Notes under the pieces: model-generated
Seen by the model: the letters and a program-made list of their open reading frames with translations, nothing else
Told to the model about the DNA's origin: nothing
Database searches by the model: none
NCBI RefSeq assembly: GCF_040954835.1
Contig: NC_090706.1
Location: 23,011,148-23,075,147 of the forward strand
Length of the DNA stretch: 64,000 nt
Reading direction: 5' to 3'
Source of the DNA: Lepisosteus oculatus
Lineage: Eukaryota > Chordata > Actinopteri > Semionotiformes > Lepisosteidae
Shown: positions 14,001 to 26,700 of the stretch, in pieces
Layout of the letters: the number at the start of each line of letters is the position of its first letter
Position numbering within the stretch: position 1 is the stretch's first letter
Made by a program: the position numbers and the translations under genes

Positions 14001-16574
14001 CAATTCCAGAAACCTTTGGAATGTAGCGGCTTCCCCATTTAACAGCTTTACGATTTATCACTCAACATGAAAAGATGTGTGTACACACTTAGTTTACATT
14101 TGAGTTTATTTTGCCGTGTGTCTGTCTGAAACAGCCAATTAATTGATTGACTGGATAATCCTTAATCATATTACTGAAATTAACATTTTATTTTTTTAAT
14201 TATTTAAATGTATACAGTATGCCTACAAACCTTCATCTTATTTATATTGCCTTGCATTCACAATAGCCAGAAGGATTCTCGAAGGAATTTCTTGGGAAGT
14301 TATTGACTGGTGTCCAAGTAAGTTATTGACTGGCTGGCTGTATACACTTATTGATTAGTCATAAAAATTGATTAGTCATTTTAAATCAGCTCTTTATTGC
14401 CCAAGCCCTGTTAAATACAGTTTTGATGGTAAAATTAATTGCTGGAAACTCACGGACCCAGAAAAGAATCCTATTAGCTGATTAATAACTTGAGAGGAAA
14501 AGTTAAAAGGCAGTTTAATTTAAATTACTTAGACATTTAATCACCCTTTTTTCCCTTTGGACTCTTTAGGATAATTAATGAAAATGACGTTCTCACTTTG
14601 GGTGGTTCACCTTCCAAGACTGCATGTATTGCAGTATATCAAATTATCTGTAGTGAAAGTAAAAGATTGTGTGGAAGCACCAAAAAGGCATGAAACCTTT
14701 GATACTTGTCTATATAATAAAACATTTTTCCAAACAAACACATGTGGAAGATGACTAAATAACTGATTAGCACTCATACATTCCATTGATCTGCCACAGA
14801 AGAAGTAAAGGATCACCTGTCTAAAGCAAAGTCCTTACTAGGATGCAGCTCAACCACTTCTTGATTTTATGACCAATCAGTTGAAACACAACATGCTGCG
14901 AATGGAGGGAAAGGTAAATACAATTACATGATTTCATTCATTGCAATGTGTAAAATGTCTCATGAAGTGGGTATCAGACCCACAGAAGCAGGGCGTGCCT
15001 GTCTCTGTTGATCTAAGATCAAAGAGGGTTCTAGGTTTCTTTTGAATGACCTATTTCCTATTACCTAAATGCTAATTTAATTTAATTAACTCACCTGGAA
15101 GCAATCATTTTTCAAGCTCATTTATGCTACTGTGGTTTGAAAAGCCCACGGAAAAGCTAGGTTGTTTGAAAAGCTCATTTTAAGATTTAAGGTAGCTAAA
15201 GAAATTCTGAGGCCAAAGACAATGTGCTCAAATTTCTAAATTGCCTAATTTCACACAACAGGAAATTCCAAAAGCCCAAAAACCAGAATAAAACAGTGCC
15301 ACTTTCATGATACCCCTGTCCGTCGTGAACTTCAGATAGACACATCTGTGAAGGCATCTGTGGAGAACAATGTATTAACCTGGCGAGTTTAAGTGCCTTC
15401 TAAAGTTTTGGTGCCAATGAAGTGACAATTGCACAGGATGTTAAATATCTGAGGAATAACAAAATGCAAACAAAGTCACAGCTAAAAAATAATAATGTAA
15501 TTGTGTAGTAGATGGCAAGATTTTAGCTTACTTTTTCATTTGGTTTAATTTCTGTTTTTGTTAAGAAAGCATCTTTATGTTTCACTTTTGTCCTGGAGTT
15601 TATGCTGAATTCCAAGGTTAATACTGGAGCTTGTTCAGACTAGATAATATGATTCAAGTTAACATGTTTAGACAGGGTTCTTGATATGTGGGAAGACACA
15701 CTGGTAGCATTAAAGACACTGGCAATGATTGATTATCAAGTGCCTACTTCAAAGCTCACACCTCTTGCAATTGACAATGCTAAAGAGGTTTCTGAGTCAA
15801 GCATATCTGATATTTACCATATCTAATTAAAACAAAATGCTGACCAGTCACCCAGATTATACTTGTATATAATGTATCATATTATCTTCAAGAACAAATC
15901 AGTCAGGTCTGACTAGGTGTGAAAGTGCATTTTATATGATTTATGGAATGTGAAATCAAATCCTATGGAAACTTCAGCAGTCTTGAAATGGTAATATCCA
16001 GGTTTAATGAAATTCCCCAGAACAAAACAGCTTTGGCCAAGCATACTAAGTAACATGATTGTATTCTACATTGACTTTATTCATATAGAAAGTAACATTG
16101 CTAAGCATTGACATATAACAGAACACTATAATATCCCTATAATATTACTGTCATAATCATAATAACTGTCTAAGGGTTAGACAGTTTTTAGTTTGGCAAA
16201 ACCTGTTCTGCTCTGTCACCTCTTCTGTTTTGCATGTTTTAAGGACAATAAAAATAATGCACTTTCTATAATGAAATGTCTGAGTAATGATTAAGTTCTG
16301 GTTAGATCTGTACATTGCATCATCAGACATTTGCCAATTTACAGACAACTGGATGTGCAACAATCATTTTTTTATCACACGCAATCCTCTGCTCTGTCTT
16401 TATCCAGGTGTTCACAGCATTACTAATGCGTTTCTGGTTTCTGACCACAAACAGATACTTACTGTCAGTCATCATGCAGCCATCAGATTTTGTCTCACTC
16501 GTGCTGCCACTCACCATTGTCACGTATGTCCGAAACGACGAACCGTGGAGACGCAGGAGAGCAAAAAGACCCTA

Positions 16575-16846
16575 TGCGTAACGGCAAGACGGGGGATAGC
16601 CCGGGCTCAAATGCCGTATAGAATGCCGTATAGAAACCTATGACCTCAGGTAGCGGACATGGGGCGACCTGGTGCTAGGTGGGTCTCAGGACATCCGAAC
16701 GTCAATGCTGAGCATTGGCAGAATGAAAGTCCCGGTAATAAATAGCCCCAGAGAGAGAAACACCAGAAGGACAGCAAAGAACCGGAAATGAGAGGAAGGA
16801 CAGAGAAGGAGCGCCCTCTGGGTGCAGAGAGCATGACAACAATCAC
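16575..16846. repeat. Unclassified GC-rich repeat, copy 1
   Basis: About 270 bp shared with 27648-27912: GACGGGGGATAGCCCGGGCT, GCCGTATAGAAACCTATG, GGGGCGACCTGGTGCTAG, CAGGACATCCGAACGTCAAT and ATAGCCCCAGAGAGAGAAAC, ending in GAGCGCCCTCTGGGTGCAGA. I do not recognise the family. Confidence 0.8.
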
Positions 16847-16986
16847 CTCCTTTCTCTCAATACCCTGCACTTGGATGTCATATGGTCTTTACGGATGAAT
16901 CTCCAAATTTCTTTGATCACCTGAATGAGCTCATGCTCAAGACCTGACTCAAAGCAGTTCTTATTAACATTCTCCAAGTATTGTTC

Positions 16987-17218
16987 TGTAATGCTACGGG
17001 GTTCACGTGGGTATGTGCCCTCGCCACTGCCACCTCAGGTCGGCCCCCCACCATCGGAGACTCAAACCCAGGCCTCCGGCGTCACTCAACAGGGACCCAG
17101 CCACTTGAGCCAAAGGGAAATCTCCCGTCAGTGGTCCCTGCTATTCACAGGGAAGGGCGGTGACGTCACCAAGCTGCTAAGCCGGCTTGAGCAACCAATG
17201 GTGGCCGTATGCGTTACA
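16987..17218. mobile_element. Possible non-autonomous DNA element with short inverted ends
   Basis: TGTAATGCTACGGG at the left and CCGTATGCGTTACA at the right are near inverted repeats enclosing about 230 bp of GC-rich non-coding DNA. No clear target duplication was seen. It follows the GC-rich repeat at 16575 by 140 bp, and CTATGCGTAACGG at 16572 resembles its end, so the two may be parts of one compound element. Confidence 0.4.
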
Positions 17219-17587
17219 GTACCTATCCTCCTAAGTTTCTTTATGGAAACATTTCTTTACATGCTTCTTGAATAATTCTTCATTTCTTACTAGATAATTG
17301 TGAAAAAAATATCACTGCCAAATAATACCTTAAAACAGACATCAAAAGGATTGAAAGTGTGAAAAGGACAAATGAAAGTAGACTGCTGTTGCTCAGATTT
17401 GAAACCAGAATGCCTTTTGTCTGGACATGGATCTAACATTTTGACTTCTGTCTAATAAAACCCTAATGTGATAGCTTTCTTTCTTTTTAGTCAACTTCAT
17501 TTGGTTGAGAATCTCAAACCAGTGCTTTAAGGGACTTTCCTTTCTAAGTCTTTTTGTGATTGGCTAATTACATTGTTTCCCTCACAG

Positions 17588-17704
17588 ATGGTAATCGGGA
17601 TGTTCCAGTTAGCCCAAGCTCGTATTTCTTCATGTCCAATAGCAATGGCCAGGGAGAAGAGTGGCTGAAGACACTCAATAAGGTGGTGTGGCTTCCATTT
17701 ACAG
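17588..17704 (+). CDS. RhoGAP gene exon: C-terminal part of PH domain
   Basis: 117 bp between acceptor CTCACAG and donor GTAAGC. It starts at codon position 2 and ends with one base of a Gly codon. It encodes the last PH beta strand (SSYFFM) and the C-terminal helix with the conserved Trp ([12 protein letters not shown]), then LPFT leading into the RhoGAP exon. The start phase requires an upstream exon ending with one base, which I could not find in 1-17587. Confidence 0.85.
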
Positions 17705-20700
17705 GTAAGCTTTACTGCTCAATGCATTCAATAAATAATGTGAAACTAAAGTCATCTGTTGTCAAAGAACAAAACCAGCAGTAACACCTCATGTTCACCC
17801 CACCCCTCAACCCATTCTTCATTCTCGCAGTCTCAGATTCCCTAAGCATGATCAGATTTACAGCATTGATTTACTACTGAGATATTCACATACAGCAGCC
17901 ATATCACCCTGCAACTCACAACTGGCAACCACTGAAGCTAAGCAGGTGTGAGCCTGGTCAGTACCTGGATGGGAGACCTCCTGGGAAAAACTAAGGTTGC
18001 TGCTGGAAGAGGCGTTAGTGGGGCCAGCAGGGGGCGCTCACCCTGCAGCTCATGTGGGTCCTAATGCCCCAGTGTAGTGACGGGGACACTATACTGTAAA
18101 CAGGCGCCATCCTTCGGATGAGACGTAAAACCGAGGTCCTGACTCTCTGTGGTCATTGAAAATCCCAAGGTGTTTCTTGAAAAGAGTAGGGGTGTAACCC
18201 CGGCATCCTGGCCAAATTTCCCCATCGGCCTTTATCAATCATGGCCTGATGTGTGGTGAGTGTTCTGGCACACTATGGCTGCCGTCGCATCATCCAGGTG
18301 GATGCTGTACCTGTAAAGCGCTTTGAGTGAAGTGTCCAGAAAAAAGCGCTATATAAGTGTAAGCAATTATTATTATTATTATACAGTACGCGCACTGTAC
18401 ATTGTAGCCAGTTTTCGCTTCTGCCTATAGAATTATCTAAGAAGGGCAATATCTGAATATTGTTGAAAACGTGCTGTTGAAATAAGAAAAGAGAGGTGTT
18501 TGGAGTATTAGGAAAAGAGTATTTGTGGGCAGACTGTGTACTGTGTGCAGTACACTGTGGCAAGTGGGCTAAGGGCTGTATGAGTGTGAATGCTATAACC
18601 CAGGTGTTTGTAAGCTTGTGATGTGTAACTGACTGCAACTTACCAAGTGTCTGAGACGCTCATACTGGAAACTCTTTCTTATCACAAACAGACAGTCTGA
18701 AATACTTTGATGACAAGTCTACACTTTAACAAAGCAAAGCAAAACACAAACCTCAACAAAATGCTATTCAACTCACAGAAAGCACCTAAAACCATCAAAT
18801 CTAATTTACTTAAAAAACTATTCTTTATTTTTTATACTAACCAGCTTTGTTTTTTCACCAATTAGGAGTCATATCTAATAAAACGTATTGTTTGGCATGT
18901 TGTGTAATCCCCCTCATGAGTTTGAATATTTTATGCTTTTCTTATCATAAAGTATTAATATCTGAAAATGTTAAAGAATTTTTTGTTTCTCCCAAAGGGA
19001 TGTTGTTTTCTTTTTCACACAAGAAACATACACAGAATGTGTTTTTAATTAACTATGACAGATTAATTACTGATAGTTGTAGCTTTAAGGTGATAGGGAC
19101 AAAACATCATAAAAAAACAGCTGTATGTTTACAAAGTTAAAACATAACCTATGAAGACAGGAAAAGAAAAAGAGGCAATCTATGATGGAGGCAAGAAAGT
19201 ATAGAAATGAAGAGTGGTGTATAAGTACAGAACTAGCACAGTTTTGCACTGTGGCATAAAACCCTAGGGATATCTGACAGTATGTGCATTTCCAGGGAAA
19301 AAACATACTTTATGTGAAGGTAACCTTGAAACAGTTTAACTGCAAACAAGTGAAACAGTCATGGATTGTTATCTATTTCTCCTCTGGCTATTGATACAAG
19401 CACTAGCTGTGGCAATCAGTAAAAAGTTTAAGGAACATGTGACGTCCCTTATCTGGATAACATTTAAAAGTTCTATTTGTATTTTTTTACTGTATTTTCC
19501 ATTCCTTGTCAATACATTCATATAATGCCAGATGATTAACAATAAACTTTTTAAATGCATCCTGATTTGCACAAACATTTATTTACTCACAGTTAAATAT
19601 ATACAGGACTGCAAATCCCCCAAATACTTATGCAACAAACAAAGCTACCTGTAACTCAACAGGAATTAAATGCTCATTTAGAATTAGCACGTCACTGTCA
19701 TAATCTGTTCTGTTGATGAAATGTTAATGTAGTTTACAGCAGCAGAATCTGCAGACAATCATCATGATCTTGAATGGATCTGATCTAAAGAAATTTTTCA
19801 AATGCGAAAGAAAAATTAAAAATATTTATGTCTGAACTCCTTAGATAGGAGTATAAAATTCTAAGACCACATCCAATTACAAGATACAGCTAACCTATAA
19901 TGCAACTATAATAGTGAGTGAAATTCAAAATGACTGAAAGGTCAAATATACCCAATCTTATACCCTATCAAATAGTGCCTAGTGCCATATGCAGTTGCAG
20001 GAATCAGGAGTTTCAGCTGGTCACTGACATAAGGAAATGTTCTATGACTCCATGTTGAAATCCCACTCAGGTTTCTCATTCACAAAAGATTTTATAAGGA
20101 AACAGCTTGGTATAGCTAAATAGTTAACATTGTTCAGTGCAACACACATAATAGGCATACTACTCTTGCATGTCTGCTTCAGAGACAGTAACTACAACCA
20201 GGATGATTGATTATTGATGATGATTGTTTCTTAAAGAAAAGTTTCTCCGCTTTGCAGATCCCACCTGCAATCCACTGTGTCTGGAAAACAGTTGCATGTC
20301 ACCACTTGGCTATATGCCTGTCATCAGCCTTCTGGTTGTGAAGCATGTGTGGAATGCCTGGGAATCGTTATGTTTTTGTTGTCCTGCACAAATACTTATC
20401 ACAAAAATAAATCCAGAGTTGGAAATAGCAAGGAATATTTTAAACTTCAAGACATTTGCATCTGACCTTCTTTTAGAAGTGCAATTCTAAAGCCTAAAAC
20501 CATTTTTTTCTGTTTGGTGTTTTTTCCAAGCATTTTTCTAACTTTTAACTTAAAAAGCAACAAAAAAAAAAAAACACTTTCAATGAAAACAGAAAACCGG
20601 ATAGATAACACAAAATTGGGTATTTTAAACTGACCACATTAATATTCAGGTGGTCACATATTGCTGCAAGCCTTATCTCATCCATTGGAATAACCCTGCA

Positions 20701-23700
20701 GGACAAGAAAGCAAAGGAGCGTGGCACATTAATGCTGGTTCTTGGAAAGTTAAATGTTTCATAAAACAGTAACACTGCACCTTCTAATTAATGATTAGTC
20801 AAAGAGAGAGCATGCTGCTAACAGACTGAGCTGGTTCCAACTTGGCCATAGTCCACCAGTTGTTTTGAAGGGTTTGAGAGGGTGGGTGGGGTTTGGGGGG
20901 AGGAGCAGTGAAAAGCAGATAAGAGGAAAGTCTTCAGGAATCTCACAGCATACTTTCAATGTGACTGCTTGTGGTGCTTAGTTGTAGATGAGAAAAAAAT
21001 ATGCAGGGTCCAACCAAAGTGAACACAGAGCAACACGAAGTGCATTTGTGAAGTAAGAGACAATCAGAGAGACGTGAGTTTGTTGAAATCGAAAGGGCAA
21101 CAAGGATTTGGATTTTCAGTAATTGCTACAAGGATTTTGTGTGTGTGCACTGAAAACTAACAAGCTGTGATGATCAGATGAAAGCAAACTTAATCTTTCA
21201 CTCCAGTGAAAATTTTCCAGTGTATATTTCCCCGACTGACAAGCTAAAACCATTTACCCAAGACGTCCCAAGTATGACTCCAAAGGATGCGTCAAGGTCA
21301 CTGAGAATGCTTCTCAGAAATGGAAGGAAGTTGGCATGAAAGAGGACAATCCCGGACATATATCTGATTACCTTCACCAGAGAACTGACCAGTACAGATA
21401 GTAGATGAGGCATTACAGCAGATGTGGATTAAAACAGCAGAAGCGTGAAGTCTTCATTTTTAAACTCTGCATTTATTACATTTCACAGAATGTGGATTAA
21501 AACTATTATTGCAGTCTCTTTCTCAGACCTAAATAAGTGATTGCAATTTGAAAGGCGTTGCCTTATTAATTTTTATTCAGCATTGTTGTTACACCCTGGT
21601 TCAGGGATGTTGGATGGTTTATCATAAAATTAGAGAGAAGCACAATCAAAGAAGGAAATCAGATTAAAAGTTCATTTTAAAGTATTCTGATTCAACCCTA
21701 TGTCCTGCTTGAGTGCACACCCACAACACTGTCTCATCTGACCTTGCTCCTGTCTTCATTAACTTTCTTTGTGAGAGTTACACTCTGCCTGCAGACATCC
21801 TCTCTTTTTTGTTAGCTTTGGCAGCTGCTAGTTTTTAAGTCTTGTGTTATGTGTGTTATGACCAGAGAGAGGTCTTGTTTTCACTCGCAAAGGGCACATG
21901 GGACCATGCAAACTCAATAGCCAAATTCAGATTAAATTTGCCTGATATCTTTGGCAACCTCACACAGGAAGCATCATCCTAATTTACCGAAAATTGACTA
22001 CTTTCTGTTTCTCATCAGGGATAGTCCTTTCGACTAGTTTGCTGCAGACTAACAGGGTAGGTTTTAAAAGTTCAAAGAAAAAAGGCAATCAAGTAGCAAG
22101 ATGACACCCTTTATTAGGAAACAAATACAAGCAAAATTTTCTTATGTATAATTGCATGATAGCAATAGTCCTTTTTATTTGCAAACTTAGATACAGGTCT
22201 TTGCTGGTTTTTACTTAGTGAAGTTGCCTAATTTCATTCTGGCAAAGAAAGCTGTCAGATTTTAGATTTCAAAAATAGTTTTTAATTTTCTTCACTTTCT
22301 GTCCATAAATTCTTTATATTTATTTCTCAATGACAAATATTGAATGAACTGTATCCAGAAAAATACTTCCTTTATCAGTAAAAAAGAGGCAACAACAAAA
22401 TCTCATCACTTGTGAGAGAAGAATAGACCACACTCACTTTATGATATTTGGCAAAACATTATCAAACCACTTAACTTTCTGGAACTGAAATGGAAACCTA
22501 ACACACTGGATGGACCCAGCTCTTTGAGAAGTCACAGAAATGCCTGAAAATAAACAGATTCTTACTAGAACCAGCAGTTCTCTTTCCCATTCTGCCTATA
22601 GGAAGATTAAGAGGTGTCTGAGCTTTAAAAAACGTAAGTACAATCTGTTACACAATATGTACATCAATATGTACATCAGAATTCATATTTGTTAATACTC
22701 CTTGAGTCCAGTGCCTTGTTATGCAAATGCTTACTGTATTCAACGTGTCACATTCCTCTACTTTTCCCTTCTTAATTTTCATTCCTAACATTATAAAAGT
22801 GCCTTTAGATTTAATAAAATGTGAAAAAATAATTTTCTTCAAGAATAATATTAATACCACCTGTTAAGAAATGCTTGTAATATTGGCAAATTGTGTTTTT
22901 TTCTGATCTTTACTTCCAGTCGAATTCAAATCCAAATCCAAAGTCAAATTAGCTGTGACATCGAATTATTTCTACTTAAATCTTTGTGAAGCTGATTCTG
23001 TCCAATTCTCCACACAAATTTAATGGAAATAAAACTATTCTTTCTTTGCTAAACTCAGATTAAAAAAAATACTTTTACATCCTGTGGAAGAAGGGTTGTT
23101 ATCTCTTTGAAATGCACAAAATACATGGAGGTATCAAATTTAAGTGTGGCTCACGTATACAGTATGTGTGCCGCATTCATAAGGTCATGCTAAAGCTTTC
23201 TATATAATGTTTGGTAAAATAGCCCTTTGCATTATAAAACACTCTAAAAATTAATGCAAATATTTAGTTGTTAGGTAAAATGGAGTAACTAAGATGTTTT
23301 TTGTATTTAAAAGAGTCCAGGAAGAAAGACTAAAATTGTGGGCATTTCTTAGTTCTGAGAGTATTAGCTCGTATCCCAGTGTGTTAATAAAGTAGATCAA
23401 TGCAAATAATGGTTTGGTTTAGCTTGTATTGTTTAAAACATTAATTTCTTGGTTGCATGATTTTTTTACCTGAAAAGCAAAGAAGCGCATATTCACAGAG
23501 CCAAAACATAAAACAGTCAGAGAGTGCCTCTCTGTTTATTGGGCAGGTGTGTTTGGGCAGCGGCTGGAGGACACTGTGCAGTATGAACGCCGCTATGGAG
23601 ACAGGACAGCCCCTCTCATAGTGGAACAGTGTGTCAGCTTTATTCAGAGCCATGGGCTCCTAGAGGTGGGGCTATTCCGTCAGCCAGGTCAGGCCACTCT

Positions 23701-26700
23701 TGTCAAAGAGCTACAGGATGCCTTTGATGCTGGAGAGAAGCCCTCTTTTGACAGGTACCGTAATCTGAGAGAGATTAATCAAGGTACCATAATCAAGAGA
23801 CCCACTCTAAAAGAAGCCACAGTTACTTTTTAACTGAGAACACCAATATGCCAGTCAATATTAAAAATTAGTGTCTAAAAATAACCTACACACAATATTA
23901 AAGTCTAAACAAAACTGTCTAATCCAATATTTAAGATGCTTGAAAGATTCACTATGTTGTGAGTGGAAAAAACTTCTTAACAGGGCAAGGAATTCAATTA
24001 CCTCTGGAAGACGTGAATGAATACCAAACCCTTAAATGACATTAAAAGAAAGAAGGAGTACATCTCAGTAGCATTGATGTGGGTTAGCCAAGATGTTGAG
24101 TAAATTCAGTTTTCATCTATCACTGGATGCCCACTTTAGTTAAAAAAAGTTAAAGACTCTCAGTTAAGCCACCAGCACGCTCCAGTACAACACAAAATAA
24201 TCTACACATGGTCACAAATAACTAGGTACCTTTGAAAAGACAGCTAGAATAGACACAAAATACATGTCACAGCAAGTAGGATGCCTAGTATTTGGCTTGG
24301 ATGTTTGAGGAGCTGCTGGAGTAATACACAAATGTCTTCATGGTTTCTAATTCTTTGAGTTAAAGAATTCCTCATGTGGAAAGAATAAGAAACAAATTGT
24401 TACACTTGTGTTAATCATGGTGTTTAACACATTCCAGCAGTACAGATGTACATACAGTGGCCTCTCTCCTCAAGCTATATCTGCGGGAGTTGCCAGAGCC
24501 TGTTGTGCCATTCTCCAAGTACGATGACTTCCTCCTGTGTGCCAAACTTCTGTCTGGAGGCAGACAACAGGTACAGCGTCTTCTGTGATCATGAAAGGGC
24601 ATGCTGTGTGTTCATGGAAGACACATTCTGATCTGTTTCCAATTTGTTAGATTACTTTTTTCATGTGAAATGACATTCAGTGTTGAGACACATCATAACC
24701 AAACAACCATTTTGAGGTAAAGTTAAAAGCCTTTTAATTATACCAGTGGAGTACAGTCATAGTACAGCCAACACGACTACATGTGTACAACTGCATGCCA
24801 TAAGTAATTTGTAAACCATTAGGAATCATTCTCTTGTAATCACTAGGTGGCACTAATGTCTTGTAAAATGTAAGAATAAATTTGATATTTTTTTGTTGTA
24901 ACAATACACTTTATAATCTAAACATGAAGAAATAAAAAGCAGTAAAAGAGCAGTTGCATTGACGTACATCATTCAGAATTATCCACATCTTAAGATCACT
25001 ATTTCCACTTTCCTGGTATCATACAAACACTTAATTTTAAATGTTTCCTCTCCTATCTCTTACTTCAAACACTTGTTACTTAAGTTAGATCACAAAAGAG
25101 GATTGTAAGCAAGAAAATTAAATCTGGCTTTATTATTATATTGCTGTAGGGTTTGGTACAACTAAAGAAGCTCTTGCAGGAGCTCCCCAATGCAAACTTC
25201 AATCTTCTGCATTACATATGCGGGTGAGTACAAACTCATTTTTTCAAGGGTAATGTGATTACATCTAACATTCTGATTTTATTTTTTTCTGGTGAAAAAT
25301 AGCACAGGTGATGCCAGTCTCCTGCCAGTATGGAAGCTGGGGTGGGTTTGAAGGAAATATAGGACTGCTCCCAGGGGGTGGATTGTCCCACTCAGAGGTT
25401 TTTTTTGTCTTCCAAAGGGTGACCACATGGATGTTTTTTAAACTGGGGTTAAATCTCTACAAGCTTCCTAAAAATCAGTGAATCAGTGAATGCGTCTAAA
25501 TATATTAAGAAGTGTAACAACTAGTCCTAAATTTCATTGCATGTATATATATATTTTTTTCCTTTTCTACAGCTAGATGCATGAGAAATGGGTGATTGAT
25601 GTTTTAATTTTCTCCTTGTTGAATGTGTTAAACACCATGGTGAGATGCCTTTTCTTTAATTATACTGAGACGGATCATGGATTTCCTTCATATTTTAGGT
25701 TTTTAAATGAAGTTCAGTCCTATTGTCACATAAACAAAATGAGCACCCAAAATCTGGCAACAGTGTTTGGCCCAAATCTCTTGCGCCCAAAGGCTGAAGA
25801 TCCTGAGACCATCATTGGAGGTAAGTGGGAACCTGTACTTTACACTAAATCTCCATTCTCTCTGGATAGATCAGTTGAGGAAGCTGTTTCATTTTATACA
25901 TATTTTACCTGAAGTTTACCTCATATAGTCCAAATACTTCAGATTTAACTAAAAGTAGTAGTACCAGTAATGCAATGCAATTCTTTCTTCAGTATTGGTA
26001 CACCTCAAAGAGTGTTGTGTGACACTGTTATATAACCTGTAAGTCAAGTCCAGTACCAGTGTCCCAAGTGACTTGCCCTGATCCACATGGAGTCTTGCGG
26101 GGGGGTAGCAAAGCTCTGCTGTAATTTCATCTCCCACGCACTCCACACAGTAAGGAGGCAGGTCTTAGGCTAACCACAGCTGTGTCCTGTCAAGAACCGA
26201 CTCAGATGAACCACTGAGCTTGCACATTTCTTTTCTAAGTGCCCTGTCTGTATGCTTCCCACAGGAACAGCTCTTGTGCAGCAGTTGATGTCAGTGCTGA
26301 TCAGCGAACACAGCAAACTGTTCCTCAGTGAAGCAGAGGCCGATGGAAAAGATTGTCTTCTAGAGGCTCACTGTGGAGACTGTGGAGAGAAGCCCAGAGA
26401 GGTGGAAAACACAGGACTTCACTCCTACAGCCTGAGCCCTGCCAGTGAGTCAGACAATCTACCCAGAGAAACACAGCTTGTTCCCAGAGCTTGTGTCCGT
26501 CAGCTCTCCTTACCTCTCATTGCTGCCAGGAGAGGATTATCAAAGAATCCAACACAGGCGGATCGTTCAGCCAGCTCCCAATCCCACATAATTTCAAGGC
26601 CCAGATGTCAGTCGGAGATGGAAATTCAGGCCTCTGAGGAATCTTCCCCTGGGAGTTCCAGTGACCCTCTTTATGACAATTACTGCTCAGGGCTGGCCTG

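Larger units (their letters stand above)
17705..22539. other. RhoGAP intron between PH exon and alternative first exon
   Basis: 4.8 kb. It holds the 5S-SINE at 17893-18381 and the possible promoter at 20840-21053. A short open frame at 21180-21339 ([13 protein letters not shown]...) has no usable donor in the needed phase. Nothing else recognised. Confidence 0.7.
22634..26264. other. RhoGAP introns between exons in the RhoGAP domain
   Basis: Introns 22634-23546, 23755-24437, 24571-25149, 25224-25698 and 25821-26264 lie between the listed exons. All have GT-AG borders. I see no repeats or extra exons in them. Confidence 0.8.

Noticed and set aside
16925..17275. 116-codon open frame on +
   Set aside because: It spans the GC-rich inverted-end element and has no recognisable protein features.
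21180..21339. Short open frame [13 protein letters not shown]... as a second alternative RhoGAP start
   Set aside because: No GT donor in phase 1 before its stop; the exon at 22540 fits far better.
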